64,000 nucleotides of DNA from an uncultured Opitutales bacterium (GTDB lineage Bacteria; Verrucomicrobiota; Verrucomicrobiia; Opitutales; Intestinicryptomonadaceae). The notes below the pieces were generated by a model. That model was not told where the DNA came from and made no database searches. It was given only the letters and a program-made list of their open reading frames with translations. Of the stretch, positions 9,344 to 17,609 are shown in pieces (positions within the stretch are counted from its first letter, which is position 1; each line of letters opens with the position of its first letter). The position numbers and the translations under genes are program-made. The stretch spans positions 124,001 through 188,000 of the forward strand of contig CALXNZ010000001.1 of NCBI GenBank assembly GCA_944389885.1, read 5' to 3'.

Positions 9344-10498
9344 TTACTCGGAGCTTTTTTCCTTATGTTCATACGGAATAGGCGTCACTTTAGTCCCGGG
9401 AACCGCTCTTTGTAATCCTTCAAATACGACTTTGTCCTGCGGATTCAAGCCCCCCTCTATAATCCTGTATTCACCGACGAGGCGCCCTATTTGAACCGCC
9501 TTGTAGCGAACTACGTTGTCTTTATCCACCACAAGCACATACCTGTTCAAAAGGTCAGTACCTATAACCGATTCCGGCAAAATCATGCACATCTGGGGTT
9601 CGCCGCTGCGCATGCGCAGCTTTGCGAACATGCCCCCGGCGAGTTTCCCGTCGCTATTGTCCAAATCGGCCCTCATAGTCAGCGAGGCGGTCTCGTTCCC
9701 TATGCGGTTGTCGTAATATGTGACGTGCCCTTTATATACCGTCTTATCGTCTCCGAGAGTGAGGACTTCCACGTCGGGCCCTTTTTTGGCTTTTATATCA
9801 ATCAATTTAAATAGCCCGTTAGCTTGATACCTTTGAAAGTCGCGTTCGCTAATTTCGATATACGCTTGCACTACATCGCTTCTAACAATTGTAGTCAACA
9901 GCGTGGAATTGGCCGTGACGAGATTTCCGACGTCAACCATAGTCTCGCTTACGCGGCCGTCCATAGGAGCTTTTATTTCAGTAAATTCAAGGTTAAGCTC
10001 GGCATCTCTGAGATTTGCCTTAGCGCTCAGCAAATACGCCTGTTCCTGCATATAGCTACTTTCCCTCGTATCCAAAGTTTCTTTGGAAATGGCGTTTGCA
10101 GCATAAAGTTCCTTTGCTCTTTCGAGATTGTGCTTTGCCAACACAAGCCTGGCTTCAACTTCTTTTACGTTTGCCTTCGCCGAATCCAATGCGGCCTCAT
10201 AGGGGCGCGGATCTATCAAGAAGAGAACATCTCCCTTTTTGACCTCTTGGCCTTCCGTAAAATATATTTTTTCCAAATATCCGTTGACCCTCGCGCGAAG
10301 CTCCACATAGGCCACAGCCTCTATTTTTGCGGTGTATTCGTCCCACAAATCCATTTTCCTCATTATAGGAGAAGCCACTTTCACTTCCGAAAGCGCTTTT
10401 AAATAGGCCTGGTGCTCGGCCGACGGTCCTCCGTCTCCGCATCCGCAAAGGACAGCGCAAGTGATAGTGAACAATAATATGCCGTTCTGTATTTTCAT
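9344..10498 (-). CDS. RND efflux periplasmic adaptor lipoprotein (AcrA-like)
   Basis: This membrane-fusion protein joins the RND pump to the outer-membrane channel. It has a lipoprotein signal with the acylated Cys at residue 20 (LCGC), a barrel-sandwich hybrid (ELRARVNGYLEKI), an alpha-hairpin around residues 100-180 and a beta-barrel/membrane-proximal C-terminus. Its 384 residues are normal for the family. It lies between tetR (19-base gap) and the pump in one minus-strand operon. It resembles the second adaptor at 48669-49796, pointing to duplication of an adaptor-pump pair. Confidence 0.95.
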   Translation of the reverse strand: MKIQNGILLFTITCAVLCGCGDGGPSAEHQAYLKALSEVKVASPIMRKMDLWDEYTAKIEAVAYVELRARVNGYLEKIYFTEGQEVKKGDVLFLIDPRPYEAALDSAKANVKEVEARLVLAKHNLERAKELYAANAISKETLDTRESSYMQEQAYLLSAKANLRDAELNLEFTEIKAPMDGRVSETMVDVGNLVTANSTLLTTIVRSDVVQAYIEISERDFQRYQANGLFKLIDIKAKKGPDVEVLTLGDDKTVYKGHVTYYDNRIGNETASLTMRADLDNSDGKLAGGMFAKLRMRSGEPQMCMILPESVIGTDLLNRYVLVVDKDNVVRYKAVQIGRLVGEYRIIEGGLNPQDKVVFEGLQRAVPGTKVTPIPYEHKEKSSE

Positions 10499-10517
10499 AT
10501 TTCTTTAAGTTATTTAT

Positions 10518-11186
10518 TCAAAGGTTAAATGTTTTCTTAATTATTGCCTCAAGATTCTCTCTCAAAATTAGAATTTCGGACTCTTCAAACGACTTCCAAG
10601 CCATAGTGCGCTTAAAACTTATGCGCGAATAATTAAAAATTTGAATTTGCCCAAATAACATATGGGCCATTATTTTTGCGTTTTCGTCCGAAATCGCATT
10701 ACAAGACACCACCGATATCAACTTCTTTGTAAAATCCAATGAAGGTTCGAATATCTTTTTGTACAATATTTCATAAGCCCCCGTTCTATCCCCTATCTCC
10801 TCGTGTATTATTATTAGCAGCAAACATCTCCAAATATCCGTTATTTCGGATTCGGGGGCCACTTTGCTCATTATGAAATCCACAAGCAATTCTTTGGCCG
10901 CTGCCGGGTTATCGCCAACCTCCAAATACCTCTCCTCAAAGGGCTTGTTATATGACGATACGAGGTCGGTAATCTGGCTTATTATTTCCATGTAAAGGCT
11001 GTTTTTGCCTCCGAAGTAATAGCTTATGGCCGCATGATTAACTTTTGCCTTTGCGGCTATCGCCCGCGTCCTTGCCCCCATATACGACCTCTGGGCAAAT
11101 TCTTCTATGGCCGCCTTAAATATGCGCGTGCGGGGTTCTTTGCAAACTCCGTTTAATATATCTACAAGGCAGCCGTCTTTAATCAT
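10518..11186 (-). CDS. TetR-family repressor of the efflux operon (CecR/DUF1956-like)
   Basis: This is a TetR-type regulator of 222 residues. The N-terminal helix-turn-helix is at about residues 38-62 (TRAIAAKAKVNHAAISYYF). The longer C-terminal part resembles the DUF1956 ligand domain of CecR-type regulators, which is a family-level inference. I placed the start at ATG 11186; longer readings would run into the uracil-DNA glycosylase gene and lack the TetR pattern. An 8+2+8-base palindrome begins four bases upstream of this start, so the gene is probably autoregulated. It is first in a tetR-adaptor-pump-channel operon and likely represses it until a ligand binds. Confidence 0.9.
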   Translation of the reverse strand: MIKDGCLVDILNGVCKEPRTRIFKAAIEEFAQRSYMGARTRAIAAKAKVNHAAISYYFGGKNSLYMEIISQITDLVSSYNKPFEERYLEVGDNPAAAKELLVDFIMSKVAPESEITDIWRCLLLIIIHEEIGDRTGAYEILYKKIFEPSLDFTKKLISVVSCNAISDENAKIMAHMLFGQIQIFNYSRISFKRTMAWKSFEESEILILRENLEAIIKKTFNL

Positions 11187-11190
11187 AAGG

Positions 11191-11208
11191 TTTAACCAAA
11201 TGGTTAAA
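11191..11208. promoter_or_regulatory. Palindromic operator for the TetR regulator
   Basis: TTTAACCA-AA-TGGTTAAA is an inverted repeat with perfect 8-base half-sites, placed four bases upstream of the tetR start. Its position, symmetry and size fit a TetR-dimer operator that would block the efflux operon promoter or its early transcript. A TTGACC hexamer on the minus strand lies a short distance upstream, but no convincing -10 could be assigned. Confidence 0.75.
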
Positions 11209-11242
11209 TAAAAAAATTGGTCAAGCCTTTTTGCAAAAAAAC

Positions 11243-12199
11243 TTATAAAAAGAAAGAGCGCTGTTTTTCGGATACGGGAATGCCCGTCCGCTCCATTACG
11301 AGCATCATATCCTCCCAAACAAGGCGCTTTGTTGTTTTGCTGCCATATTGCAAGAGAAATGATGGATGGTATGTTATCATTAAATCTCTGCCCTCAAAGG
11401 AAGCCCATTTGCCGCGCACTTTACCCATTCGGCGCGAAGGATCCACACCCAGCAATCCGTTCACCGCGGTCATTCCAAGCGCGACCACCACTTGGGGATT
11501 CACAATTTCTATCTGAGCCTTCAAATACGGCAGGCAATACGCCATCTCTTCTTCCGTTGGGGGCCTGTTTCCACGCGATGTAGGAAGTTCCGGCCTCCAA
11601 TTCATAATATTTCCTATATAAACATCGCCACGAGCTATCCCCATGGCGGAAATTATCTTCGTAAGCAGCTGGCCCGCCCTACCCACGAACGGTTCCCCTT
11701 GAATTTCTTCGTCAGCTCCAGGGGCCTCTCCGCAAAAGAATATTTTCGCGTCGAGATTTCCAACTCCAAACACCACCTTCTTCCCGGGTTTTAAATGCTC
11801 TTTGCAGACGGGATCGCCCAATACTATATCCCTCAAAGCATTCCATCTGGAAATCTTGTCGCCATCTGGAAGCGTAAAAGGAGTGGGAGATGGAATTGGC
11901 GCTATTTTAAAATCGGAATTTCCATTTATTAAAACTTTTTTGCGGCGCATGGCATCAGAGGGAGAGTCAAGGCTTATATTTATTTCTGAGGCAAATTCTA
12001 TTTCTTTAACATCATCTTGAGGAGGAATTCGTTTATTTCCGGTTAAAGGCTCACCCGGCACCGAATCTTCCCCCTTCGGCATGGAGGAAAGCGCCGAATT
12101 TATCCGGGACATTGAATCGTCGCTAATGCTTATAAATTCCTCGCCTTCAACGGAGCGACGCAAAAGTTCTTCCCTTATGCTTTTCCAAGCCTCTCTCAT
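11243..12199 (-). CDS. Uracil-DNA glycosylase, family 4-like, lacking Fe-S ligands
   Basis: The catalytic part (about residues 115-300) has the family 4 motifs: GEAPG at 157-161, then EEIQGEPFVGRAGQLL, and TYHPS with the catalytic-loop His at 278. Such enzymes remove uracil from DNA. Family 4 enzymes normally bind a [4Fe-4S] cluster with four Cys. Here only Cys132, Cys156 and Cys222 exist; the usual KCRP position reads NWRP (Trp201) and the N-terminal CXXC pair is a single Cys. The roughly 110-residue N-terminal extension is low in complexity and unlike typical enzymes. The gene follows coaC by three bases on the minus strand. Confidence 0.85.
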   Translation of the reverse strand: MREAWKSIREELLRRSVEGEEFISISDDSMSRINSALSSMPKGEDSVPGEPLTGNKRIPPQDDVKEIEFASEINISLDSPSDAMRRKKVLINGNSDFKIAPIPSPTPFTLPDGDKISRWNALRDIVLGDPVCKEHLKPGKKVVFGVGNLDAKIFFCGEAPGADEEIQGEPFVGRAGQLLTKIISAMGIARGDVYIGNIMNWRPELPTSRGNRPPTEEEMAYCLPYLKAQIEIVNPQVVVALGMTAVNGLLGVDPSRRMGKVRGKWASFEGRDLMITYHPSFLLQYGSKTTKRLVWEDMMLVMERTGIPVSEKQRSFFL

Positions 12200-12202
12200 A
12201 AA

Positions 12203-12778
12203 TTAAAGATCGGAAAGTATTTTTATGGAATCCGCAATTATGCTGTCAATCGAAGCCAAACGCCCCCTGCCGGTAATTCCGCAGGCCAACTTTCCATCTT
12301 CGGGCTCAGTAAAGAAAACTCCGCGCGCCTTCAGCTCCGCTATGTTTTTTATCACTGCGGGATTGGCATACATATTGCAATTCATAGCAGGAGCAATCTG
12401 AACTTTCGCCAAGGTCGCCAAAAACACCGCCGACAACATGTCAGGAGCCAATCCGTTGGCGAAATTTCCTATGGTATTGGCGGTGGCGGGAGCAACCAGA
12501 AGCAAATCCGCGCTTTCGGCTAAAGCTATGTGTTCGGGTTTCCAATCGGCAATGTGGTCCCACATTGAACAATAAACGTCGTTGCGCGACAGCGTCTGAA
12601 AAATTCGCGGCGACATGAGTTTCGTGGCATTCTCGGTCATCACCACATGCACGTCGGAACCGAAAGAAAGGAGTCGCGATAACAACTCGGCCGCCTTATA
12701 TATGGAAATTGAACTACAAACTCCGAGCACTATTTTTTTGCCTCGAAGAACCAAACCCGGTGTCATGTCATTTTGCAT
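12203..12778 (-). CDS. coaC: Phosphopantothenoylcysteine decarboxylase (CoaC domain only)
   Basis: This flavoprotein decarboxylates 4'-phosphopantothenoylcysteine in coenzyme A synthesis. The catalytic His83 is in the HIALAESAD motif, the PAMNCNMY motif is at 130-137, and the substrate-clamp Cys166 is in LACGITGRG. In most bacteria this domain is fused to the CoaB synthetase; here the protein stops after 191 residues, so CoaB must be encoded elsewhere. A second ATG four codons later (12766) is a possible start; neither has a clear ribosome site. It diverges from rsmE across about 45 bases and is followed closely by the glycosylase gene. Confidence 0.9.
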   Translation of the reverse strand: MQNDMTPGLVLRGKKIVLGVCSSISIYKAAELLSRLLSFGSDVHVVMTENATKLMSPRIFQTLSRNDVYCSMWDHIADWKPEHIALAESADLLLVAPATANTIGNFANGLAPDMLSAVFLATLAKVQIAPAMNCNMYANPAVIKNIAELKARGVFFTEPEDGKLACGITGRGRLASIDSIIADSIKILSDL

Positions 12779-12823
12779 GAAAAAAATTTTTACAAATTAC
12801 TTAAAAAGTGCAAGCTGTTTCGC

Positions 12824-13591
12824 ATGTCAGGCTTTAGGGCTTATTTCGATTTTTCCCTAACGCGCCGGCCGGAAGATTTTTCGGAGGGCGATGTTATAGA
12901 ATTGTCCCAGGACGAAAGCCGCCACCTGTGCGGCTCCTTGCGCGCATGCCCGGGAGATGCCGCAGACGCCTTTGATCTTAATGGAAATGTCTGGCGTTGC
13001 AGGATACGAGAATCCTCTCCCAAACGGGCGGAGCTCGAACTACTGCAAAAGCTTAAAATAGAATCTCCGCGCTCAAAAATCTACGCAGCCCAATGCCTTC
13101 CAAAAGGAAAAGTTTTCGACGACATTCTGCGACAGTCTGTCGAAGTGGGGGCTTCCGGAATAATACCCATTATATCGGACTACTCGCAAGTCAGATTCGA
13201 CGCCCATGACGCGGAGAGAAAATCCGCCAAATGGCGCACCCATATTGTAGAGGCGATAAAGCAATCTGCAAATTTTTCAGCATACACTGTAAGCGAGCCC
13301 ATAACTTTTAGAAAATTCATATCCGAATCCGCCGAAAACTTTAATTTAAAGATAGTGTCGAGTCTCCAGTCGGACGCAAAGCCCATAATTGAAGTATTAA
13401 ACGGAATAAAAGAACGCCCCAAAAACATATGTATTCTCACAGGGCCGGAGGGCGACATGAGCCCTAATGAATATTCGCTCGCCGCCGAAGCCGGTTTTCT
13501 TCCCGTAAAAATCGGGCAGAATGTCATGAAATGCGACACTGCATCTCTAACGGCAATGGCTATATGCAATGCCTACTATAATCTGGATTAG
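12824..13591 (+). CDS. rsmE: 16S rRNA m3U1498 methyltransferase RsmE
   Basis: RsmE is a SPOUT methyltransferase that methylates U1498 of 16S rRNA. An N-terminal PUA-like barrel (FRAYFDF...LSQDESRHL) is followed by the knotted SAM-binding domain with AAQCLPKGKVFDDILRQSVEVG. The C-terminal motifs are divergent: ILTGPEGDMSPNE instead of GPEGG, and QNVMKCDTASL where the family usually has an ILR-ETA sequence. I chose ATG 12824; a TTG at 12773 would overlap coaC and add unrelated residues. The product is 255 residues. The gene stands alone, divergent from coaC. Confidence 0.88.
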   Translation: MSGFRAYFDFSLTRRPEDFSEGDVIELSQDESRHLCGSLRACPGDAADAFDLNGNVWRCRIRESSPKRAELELLQKLKIESPRSKIYAAQCLPKGKVFDDILRQSVEVGASGIIPIISDYSQVRFDAHDAERKSAKWRTHIVEAIKQSANFSAYTVSEPITFRKFISESAENFNLKIVSSLQSDAKPIIEVLNGIKERPKNICILTGPEGDMSPNEYSLAAEAGFLPVKIGQNVMKCDTASLTAMAICNAYYNLD

Positions 13592-13606
13592 AGTAAAAAT
13601 TTACGG

Positions 13607-13627
13607 CACTTTTAAATATAAAAAGTG
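13607..13627 (+). other. Hairpin covering the GTG start of the next gene
   Basis: CACTTTT (13607-13613) and AAAAGTG (13621-13627) form a 7-base stem with a 7-base loop. The right arm contains the GTG start at 13625. It could weakly terminate rsmE (the tail is TCTTATTTT) or hide the start codon. Confidence 0.35.
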
Positions 13628-15106
13628 TCTTATTTTCGAGTGGAAAAGTGGAGGCGATTTCTCGTATTTTTATTTGGCGCGTTGAGCCTATTCTTCGCGG
13701 CCATAGCGATATCGCAACACTTTGAAAAATCCGGATCCAAATCCCCCCCACAAGAGATTTTAAGAGGCCAATGGGGCAAAAACATCGAAGCGGAAGCGAG
13801 GCGCGCCGACAAACCAATACTCTTGGTTCGCGTTCCCGACAAGCTAAACCTTGTAAATTCCGGCAACCCAATTTTAAACGAATTTCTCAAAGTAGAGTTT
13901 AACGCGGCCGCATGGCCTGCGGATGCAAAAATTTTTGATTCAATAATATCAAACGCAGCCATAAGAAACGGCGGCAAAGCGTGCGAGTTTTCCATAGCCG
14001 TGTTGTCGCCGCGCCTTTCCCCTCTATTTCTTGGAACTAAAACCATAAAAGATTCCCCAAAAAAGCTCGGGGCGTTTTTGTCAACCATTGCCAGAGAATA
14101 CGCCGAAAATCGAAATAGAATTCTCGATTTAGGGCGGAAGTCTGTCCCGGAATTTCCTGTAAAATCGAAGCTTCCCGCGGCTCCGTACATCTCAAAGCTC
14201 CTATTTCTCAATTCGGAATCTATGGGGCTTTACGTCATGATGCGCAACCCCAAAAGTATTTCTTTGCCCGCCGCAGTACTTTCTGAAAACGCCCGCCTTG
14301 CAATGCGCATAGCCTCGACAGACATCCGCTATCAGCGGGCAAGAGCCGCAGCATTGGCCGCAACAGATATTATTTATCTGCGATTAAAGCAAAATCCCGA
14401 ATTCTCCGAAAAAGTGTTGTTAGCTCGCGCCCTTGCGGAATCCGGACTTTTTAACGCCAATAAAACCGTATCCGCTACTGTTAGAAAAATAGCCGATTCC
14501 CTACTACCCCTGCAAGGCTCTGAAGGCTTATTTTCGGAAAGCGGCAAAAGCGCGGAACTCCTGCCAAACATACTGGCCGCATCTTTCCTTCTTAGGGCCT
14601 ACAATCTACATTCTTCCGACAAGGAGCTTTTTGAATCCGCAAAACGCTGCGCCAACAAGCTTGAGGAAATCCTTCGCCGCAGGGGAGAAATGCCCGCCTT
14701 GCCGCTCGAAAAGGAAGATTCCCAGGCTTCCGCTCTGGAATACGCCGAGCTCGCAAACCTATTTGCCGACTTCCACAGAATTACCTCCGATGAAAAATAT
14801 CTAAACGCCGCCGCCGCTACTTTGGACGAGATGAACGCATACTATTCGTCCCCCAACGGACTATGGTACCTGAATTCCAAAAACTCAGCCCTTGCAAATT
14901 TCGCCAGGCCCATGCTGCTTACGGATTCAAATATGCCTTCGCATATAGGCGTTGCAGCTCAGGCTATTCTTTATGTCAGGGAATTTAATCCAGATTTTTG
15001 CAGGGAGCGCATGGATAATATACTCGGGGCCATAGCATTTGCCAGAGGGCTTTCGCCGTCTTCGGGCAGCACGTGCGCCTCCCTAAAAATAGGCGTAATG
15101 AGGTAA
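13625..15106 (+). CDS. Membrane-anchored YyaL/DUF255-like protein without a thioredoxin active site
   Basis: A single membrane helix (about residues 12-30) is followed by a segment, WGKNIEAEARRADKPILL, that resembles the start of the thioredoxin-like DUF255 domain of YyaL proteins. The C-terminal half is helical and resembles the six-hairpin part of that family. Typical members have a CHWCH-like motif; none is present here, so redox activity is unlikely. The start could be GTG 13625 or the in-frame GTG 13640. It follows rsmE and converges on the kinase gene with a 7-base gap. The function is unknown and the family link is inferred from pattern only. Confidence 0.6.
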   Translation: MSYFRVEKWRRFLVFLFGALSLFFAAIAISQHFEKSGSKSPPQEILRGQWGKNIEAEARRADKPILLVRVPDKLNLVNSGNPILNEFLKVEFNAAAWPADAKIFDSIISNAAIRNGGKACEFSIAVLSPRLSPLFLGTKTIKDSPKKLGAFLSTIAREYAENRNRILDLGRKSVPEFPVKSKLPAAPYISKLLFLNSESMGLYVMMRNPKSISLPAAVLSENARLAMRIASTDIRYQRARAAALAATDIIYLRLKQNPEFSEKVLLARALAESGLFNANKTVSATVRKIADSLLPLQGSEGLFSESGKSAELLPNILAASFLLRAYNLHSSDKELFESAKRCANKLEEILRRRGEMPALPLEKEDSQASALEYAELANLFADFHRITSDEKYLNAAAATLDEMNAYYSSPNGLWYLNSKNSALANFARPMLLTDSNMPSHIGVAAQAILYVREFNPDFCRERMDNILGAIAFARGLSPSSGSTCASLKIGVMR

Positions 15107-15113
15107 TATCCAA

Positions 15114-16244
15114 CTACGCCTCAAGCATCTTTACGTGGCGCTCTTTCCGCGGAATAAATACGGAAATGGTCGTGCCTTTTCCTGAGCGGCTTTCAACGTC
15201 TATCTTCCCCCCGTGGGCGCGCACTATGGAAGCTATTATCGTCATTCCCAATCCGTGGCCAGTGGGCTTTGTTGTAAAATAAGGAGTAAAGAGCTTAGCC
15301 ATATGGTCTTCGTCCATTCCGCACCCGGTGTCGGAAAACGATATTTTTACAAACTCGTCGTCGCCTTTGGCTACAATGTTTATGCGCCCACCGTCTTTCA
15401 TCGACTCCATCGCGTTTTTTAGTATGTTAAAGTAGAGCTGCTTCAAGAGATTCTCATCGGCGAAAACTTTCGGCATTGGAGTATCGGTATTGACGTAAAC
15501 TCCAACATTCATATCCAAAATCTCATGGTCCAAAATCTTTAATGTTTCGGCGAGAGGCTTTATGGGGTCGCATTCGCGCATATCCGGCTTCATTGGCCGC
15601 AAGGCTTTCAAAAAATTCTCTATTATGGCATTGAGCCTTGCGACTTCCGATGAACATATCTCTACGCTCTCGGAAATTTCCTCCATTTGCGAACGATTGG
15701 ACTCAAACAATCCTTCAAGCTTAGACAAGCGCCTTTTTACAAGCTGTAAATGTATTCCTATTGAATTCAACGGATTTCCCAGTTCATGGGCCACTCCGGA
15801 AGCGAGATTTAACACAGAGGCAATCTTTTCGTTTTCGATTTTCTCCTGCGTGGACAATTTCTCTTTTGTGATATCGCTTATCAGAACTGCAAAAGTCGAA
15901 CTATCGTCGCCGTAATCGAAAGGTATTACCTGAGCAGAAAGTAATTTGCGCTCCGGATAGTCTATTTCAAACTCCCTTCTTACGGCTACGTTCCCATCTT
16001 TTGAGACCGATTCTATTGCGCTTTCTATGCCGGGTATTATTTTGTATATAGAACTCGCCGCGCCTACGGGAAGCAGATTTTTTGCAAACGCATTTGCAAA
16101 CCTTATAGAGCCGTCACCGGATATTACTACAATCGCAGCTTGAATAGCGTCAAATAGTGTTTCTATGCGGGACAGTTTGCGGGCAAGCCTTTTATTTGCC
16201 CGTAAAAGTCTTCCTATTTTTTCAGTCTCGGCAAAACCGTCCAT
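15114..16244 (-). CDS. Soluble PAS-domain sensor histidine kinase (NtrB-like)
   Basis: Domains in order are an N-terminal coiled-coil, a PAS domain (about 28-128), a HisKA dimerisation domain with the phospho-accepting His153 (GVAHELGNPLNSI), and an ATPase domain with N-box Asn277, DTGCGM at 305-310 and GLGM at 331-334. There is no signal peptide or membrane helix, so it senses a cytoplasmic cue. The HELGNP form is typical of NtrB/AtoS-type kinases that pair with sigma-54 activators. No response regulator is adjacent, so the partner is elsewhere. It lies 22 bases after hisD on the same strand. Confidence 0.9.
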   Translation of the reverse strand: MDGFAETEKIGRLLRANKRLARKLSRIETLFDAIQAAIVVISGDGSIRFANAFAKNLLPVGAASSIYKIIPGIESAIESVSKDGNVAVRREFEIDYPERKLLSAQVIPFDYGDDSSTFAVLISDITKEKLSTQEKIENEKIASVLNLASGVAHELGNPLNSIGIHLQLVKRRLSKLEGLFESNRSQMEEISESVEICSSEVARLNAIIENFLKALRPMKPDMRECDPIKPLAETLKILDHEILDMNVGVYVNTDTPMPKVFADENLLKQLYFNILKNAMESMKDGGRINIVAKGDDEFVKISFSDTGCGMDEDHMAKLFTPYFTTKPTGHGLGMTIIASIVRAHGGKIDVESRSGKGTTISVFIPRKERHVKMLEA

Positions 16245-16266
16245 AAAAACACCCGTGTTTTTTCTG

Positions 16267-17556
16267 TCATTTAAGCCTTGTCAATAGGCTGTTCCCATGG
16301 GCGTCTAAATGCTCCATTTCAGAAAAAGCTGCGACTACCGGAGCGGCCTTTTTAATTGAGGGTTTATCGTATTTAACGAAAGAGCTGCGCCTCATAAAGT
16401 CCGCCACTTGGAGCCCCCCGGAAAATCTACCCGTACCTCCCGTTGGAAGCGTATGGCTCGGCCCAGCGGTAAAATCTCCCAAAACCGTAGGAGTAAGCCC
16501 CCCGCAAAGAATCGCCCCGGCCGTATGGACTTTTCCTGCGAATCCGTCGGGATTCTTCACATGAATTTCCATATGCTCAGGAGCTATAAAATTGGCCACA
16601 TTCGCCGCCGCATCGAGGTCCGGAACCAAAACGACAAAAGTTCCCTTGTCGATTATATTCATGAGCTTCTCGGCCCTCGACAATGTTTCGGACATGATTT
16701 TTAGGACTTTGCCTATGTTTTCCGAAAGGGTTTTCGAGGTTGTCACAAGATATATTTTTTCCCTGCCGCTGCCGTGTTCGGCTTGCGACAGCAGATCTGC
16801 CGCAACAAATTTTATATCGGCGGAATCGTCGGCGGCGATTAAGATTTCGCTCGGTCCCGGAAGAAGATCGCACCCGACACTTCCGAATAGTTGGCGTTTA
16901 GCCTCTATAACGAACGAATTTCCGGGGCCGTATATTTTATCTACGGCGGGAATAGTTTTTGTGCCTACGCCCATCGCGGCTATAGCCTGGGCCCCGCCGA
17001 CTTTATAGACCTCGCTTATTCCGAGAATGTTAAGGGCGCAAAGTATGTATGGGTTTATTTCTCCCGAAGAATTAGGCGGAGTGCATACGCATATTTCCTT
17101 GCAACCCGCTATTTTTGCGAGGGTTGCAGTCATGATGACCGTAGATACCAAAGGCGCGCTTCCGCCCGGAACGTATATTCCCACCCTCCTTATAGGATAA
17201 AAATTCTCTCCTACAAGCGCCCCATGGGGGTTTTTCTTCCTCCAATTTTTAGGTTTGGAATGCTCGTTAAAGAATTTTACGCACTTTACGGCCTCCCGCA
17301 TCATGGCCCGTTTAGAAGGAGCCACTCTAAGCATAGCCGACTTAAATTCATCTTTGGAAACGCGGAACTGCGAAGGTTTAAGATTTGCCCCGTCAAATTT
17401 TTTCGTATATTCCGCAACAGCCGCATCTCCGCGGTTGCGCACAGTATCTATTACTTTAGCGACTATGTCGGAGACATCGCCCGATGTTTCCTGGGGGCGG
17501 GCAAAGCGTCCGAGAATTTTCCAAAAATTTTTGTCTGCGTATGTTAAAATTTTCAT
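16267..17556 (-). CDS. hisD: Histidinol dehydrogenase
   Basis: HisD oxidises L-histidinol to L-histidine in two NAD-dependent steps, using zinc. The protein is 429 residues, as expected. Family features include RVGIYVPGG, the NAD-binding GGAQAIAA region, the SQAEHGS zinc-site segment, the catalytic APEHMEI pair, and C-terminal EMEHLDAHGNS. The other histidine genes are not nearby, so the pathway is dispersed in this genome. It is followed by the kinase gene and preceded by polB on the same strand (53-base gap). Confidence 0.96.
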   Translation of the reverse strand: MKILTYADKNFWKILGRFARPQETSGDVSDIVAKVIDTVRNRGDAAVAEYTKKFDGANLKPSQFRVSKDEFKSAMLRVAPSKRAMMREAVKCVKFFNEHSKPKNWRKKNPHGALVGENFYPIRRVGIYVPGGSAPLVSTVIMTATLAKIAGCKEICVCTPPNSSGEINPYILCALNILGISEVYKVGGAQAIAAMGVGTKTIPAVDKIYGPGNSFVIEAKRQLFGSVGCDLLPGPSEILIAADDSADIKFVAADLLSQAEHGSGREKIYLVTTSKTLSENIGKVLKIMSETLSRAEKLMNIIDKGTFVVLVPDLDAAANVANFIAPEHMEIHVKNPDGFAGKVHTAGAILCGGLTPTVLGDFTAGPSHTLPTGGTGRFSGGLQVADFMRRSSFVKYDKPSIKKAAPVVAAFSEMEHLDAHGNSLLTRLK

Positions 17557-17609
17557 CTTTGCGGAGTAAACTTAAAATCCCGCATTTTATCAAGCCATTT
17601 TAGGAGTTG

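Noticed and set aside
11187-11318. Longer reading of the TetR regulator starting near 11318
   Set aside because: It overlaps the glycosylase gene and the extra residues do not belong to the TetR fold; the ATG at 11186 next to the operator is preferred.
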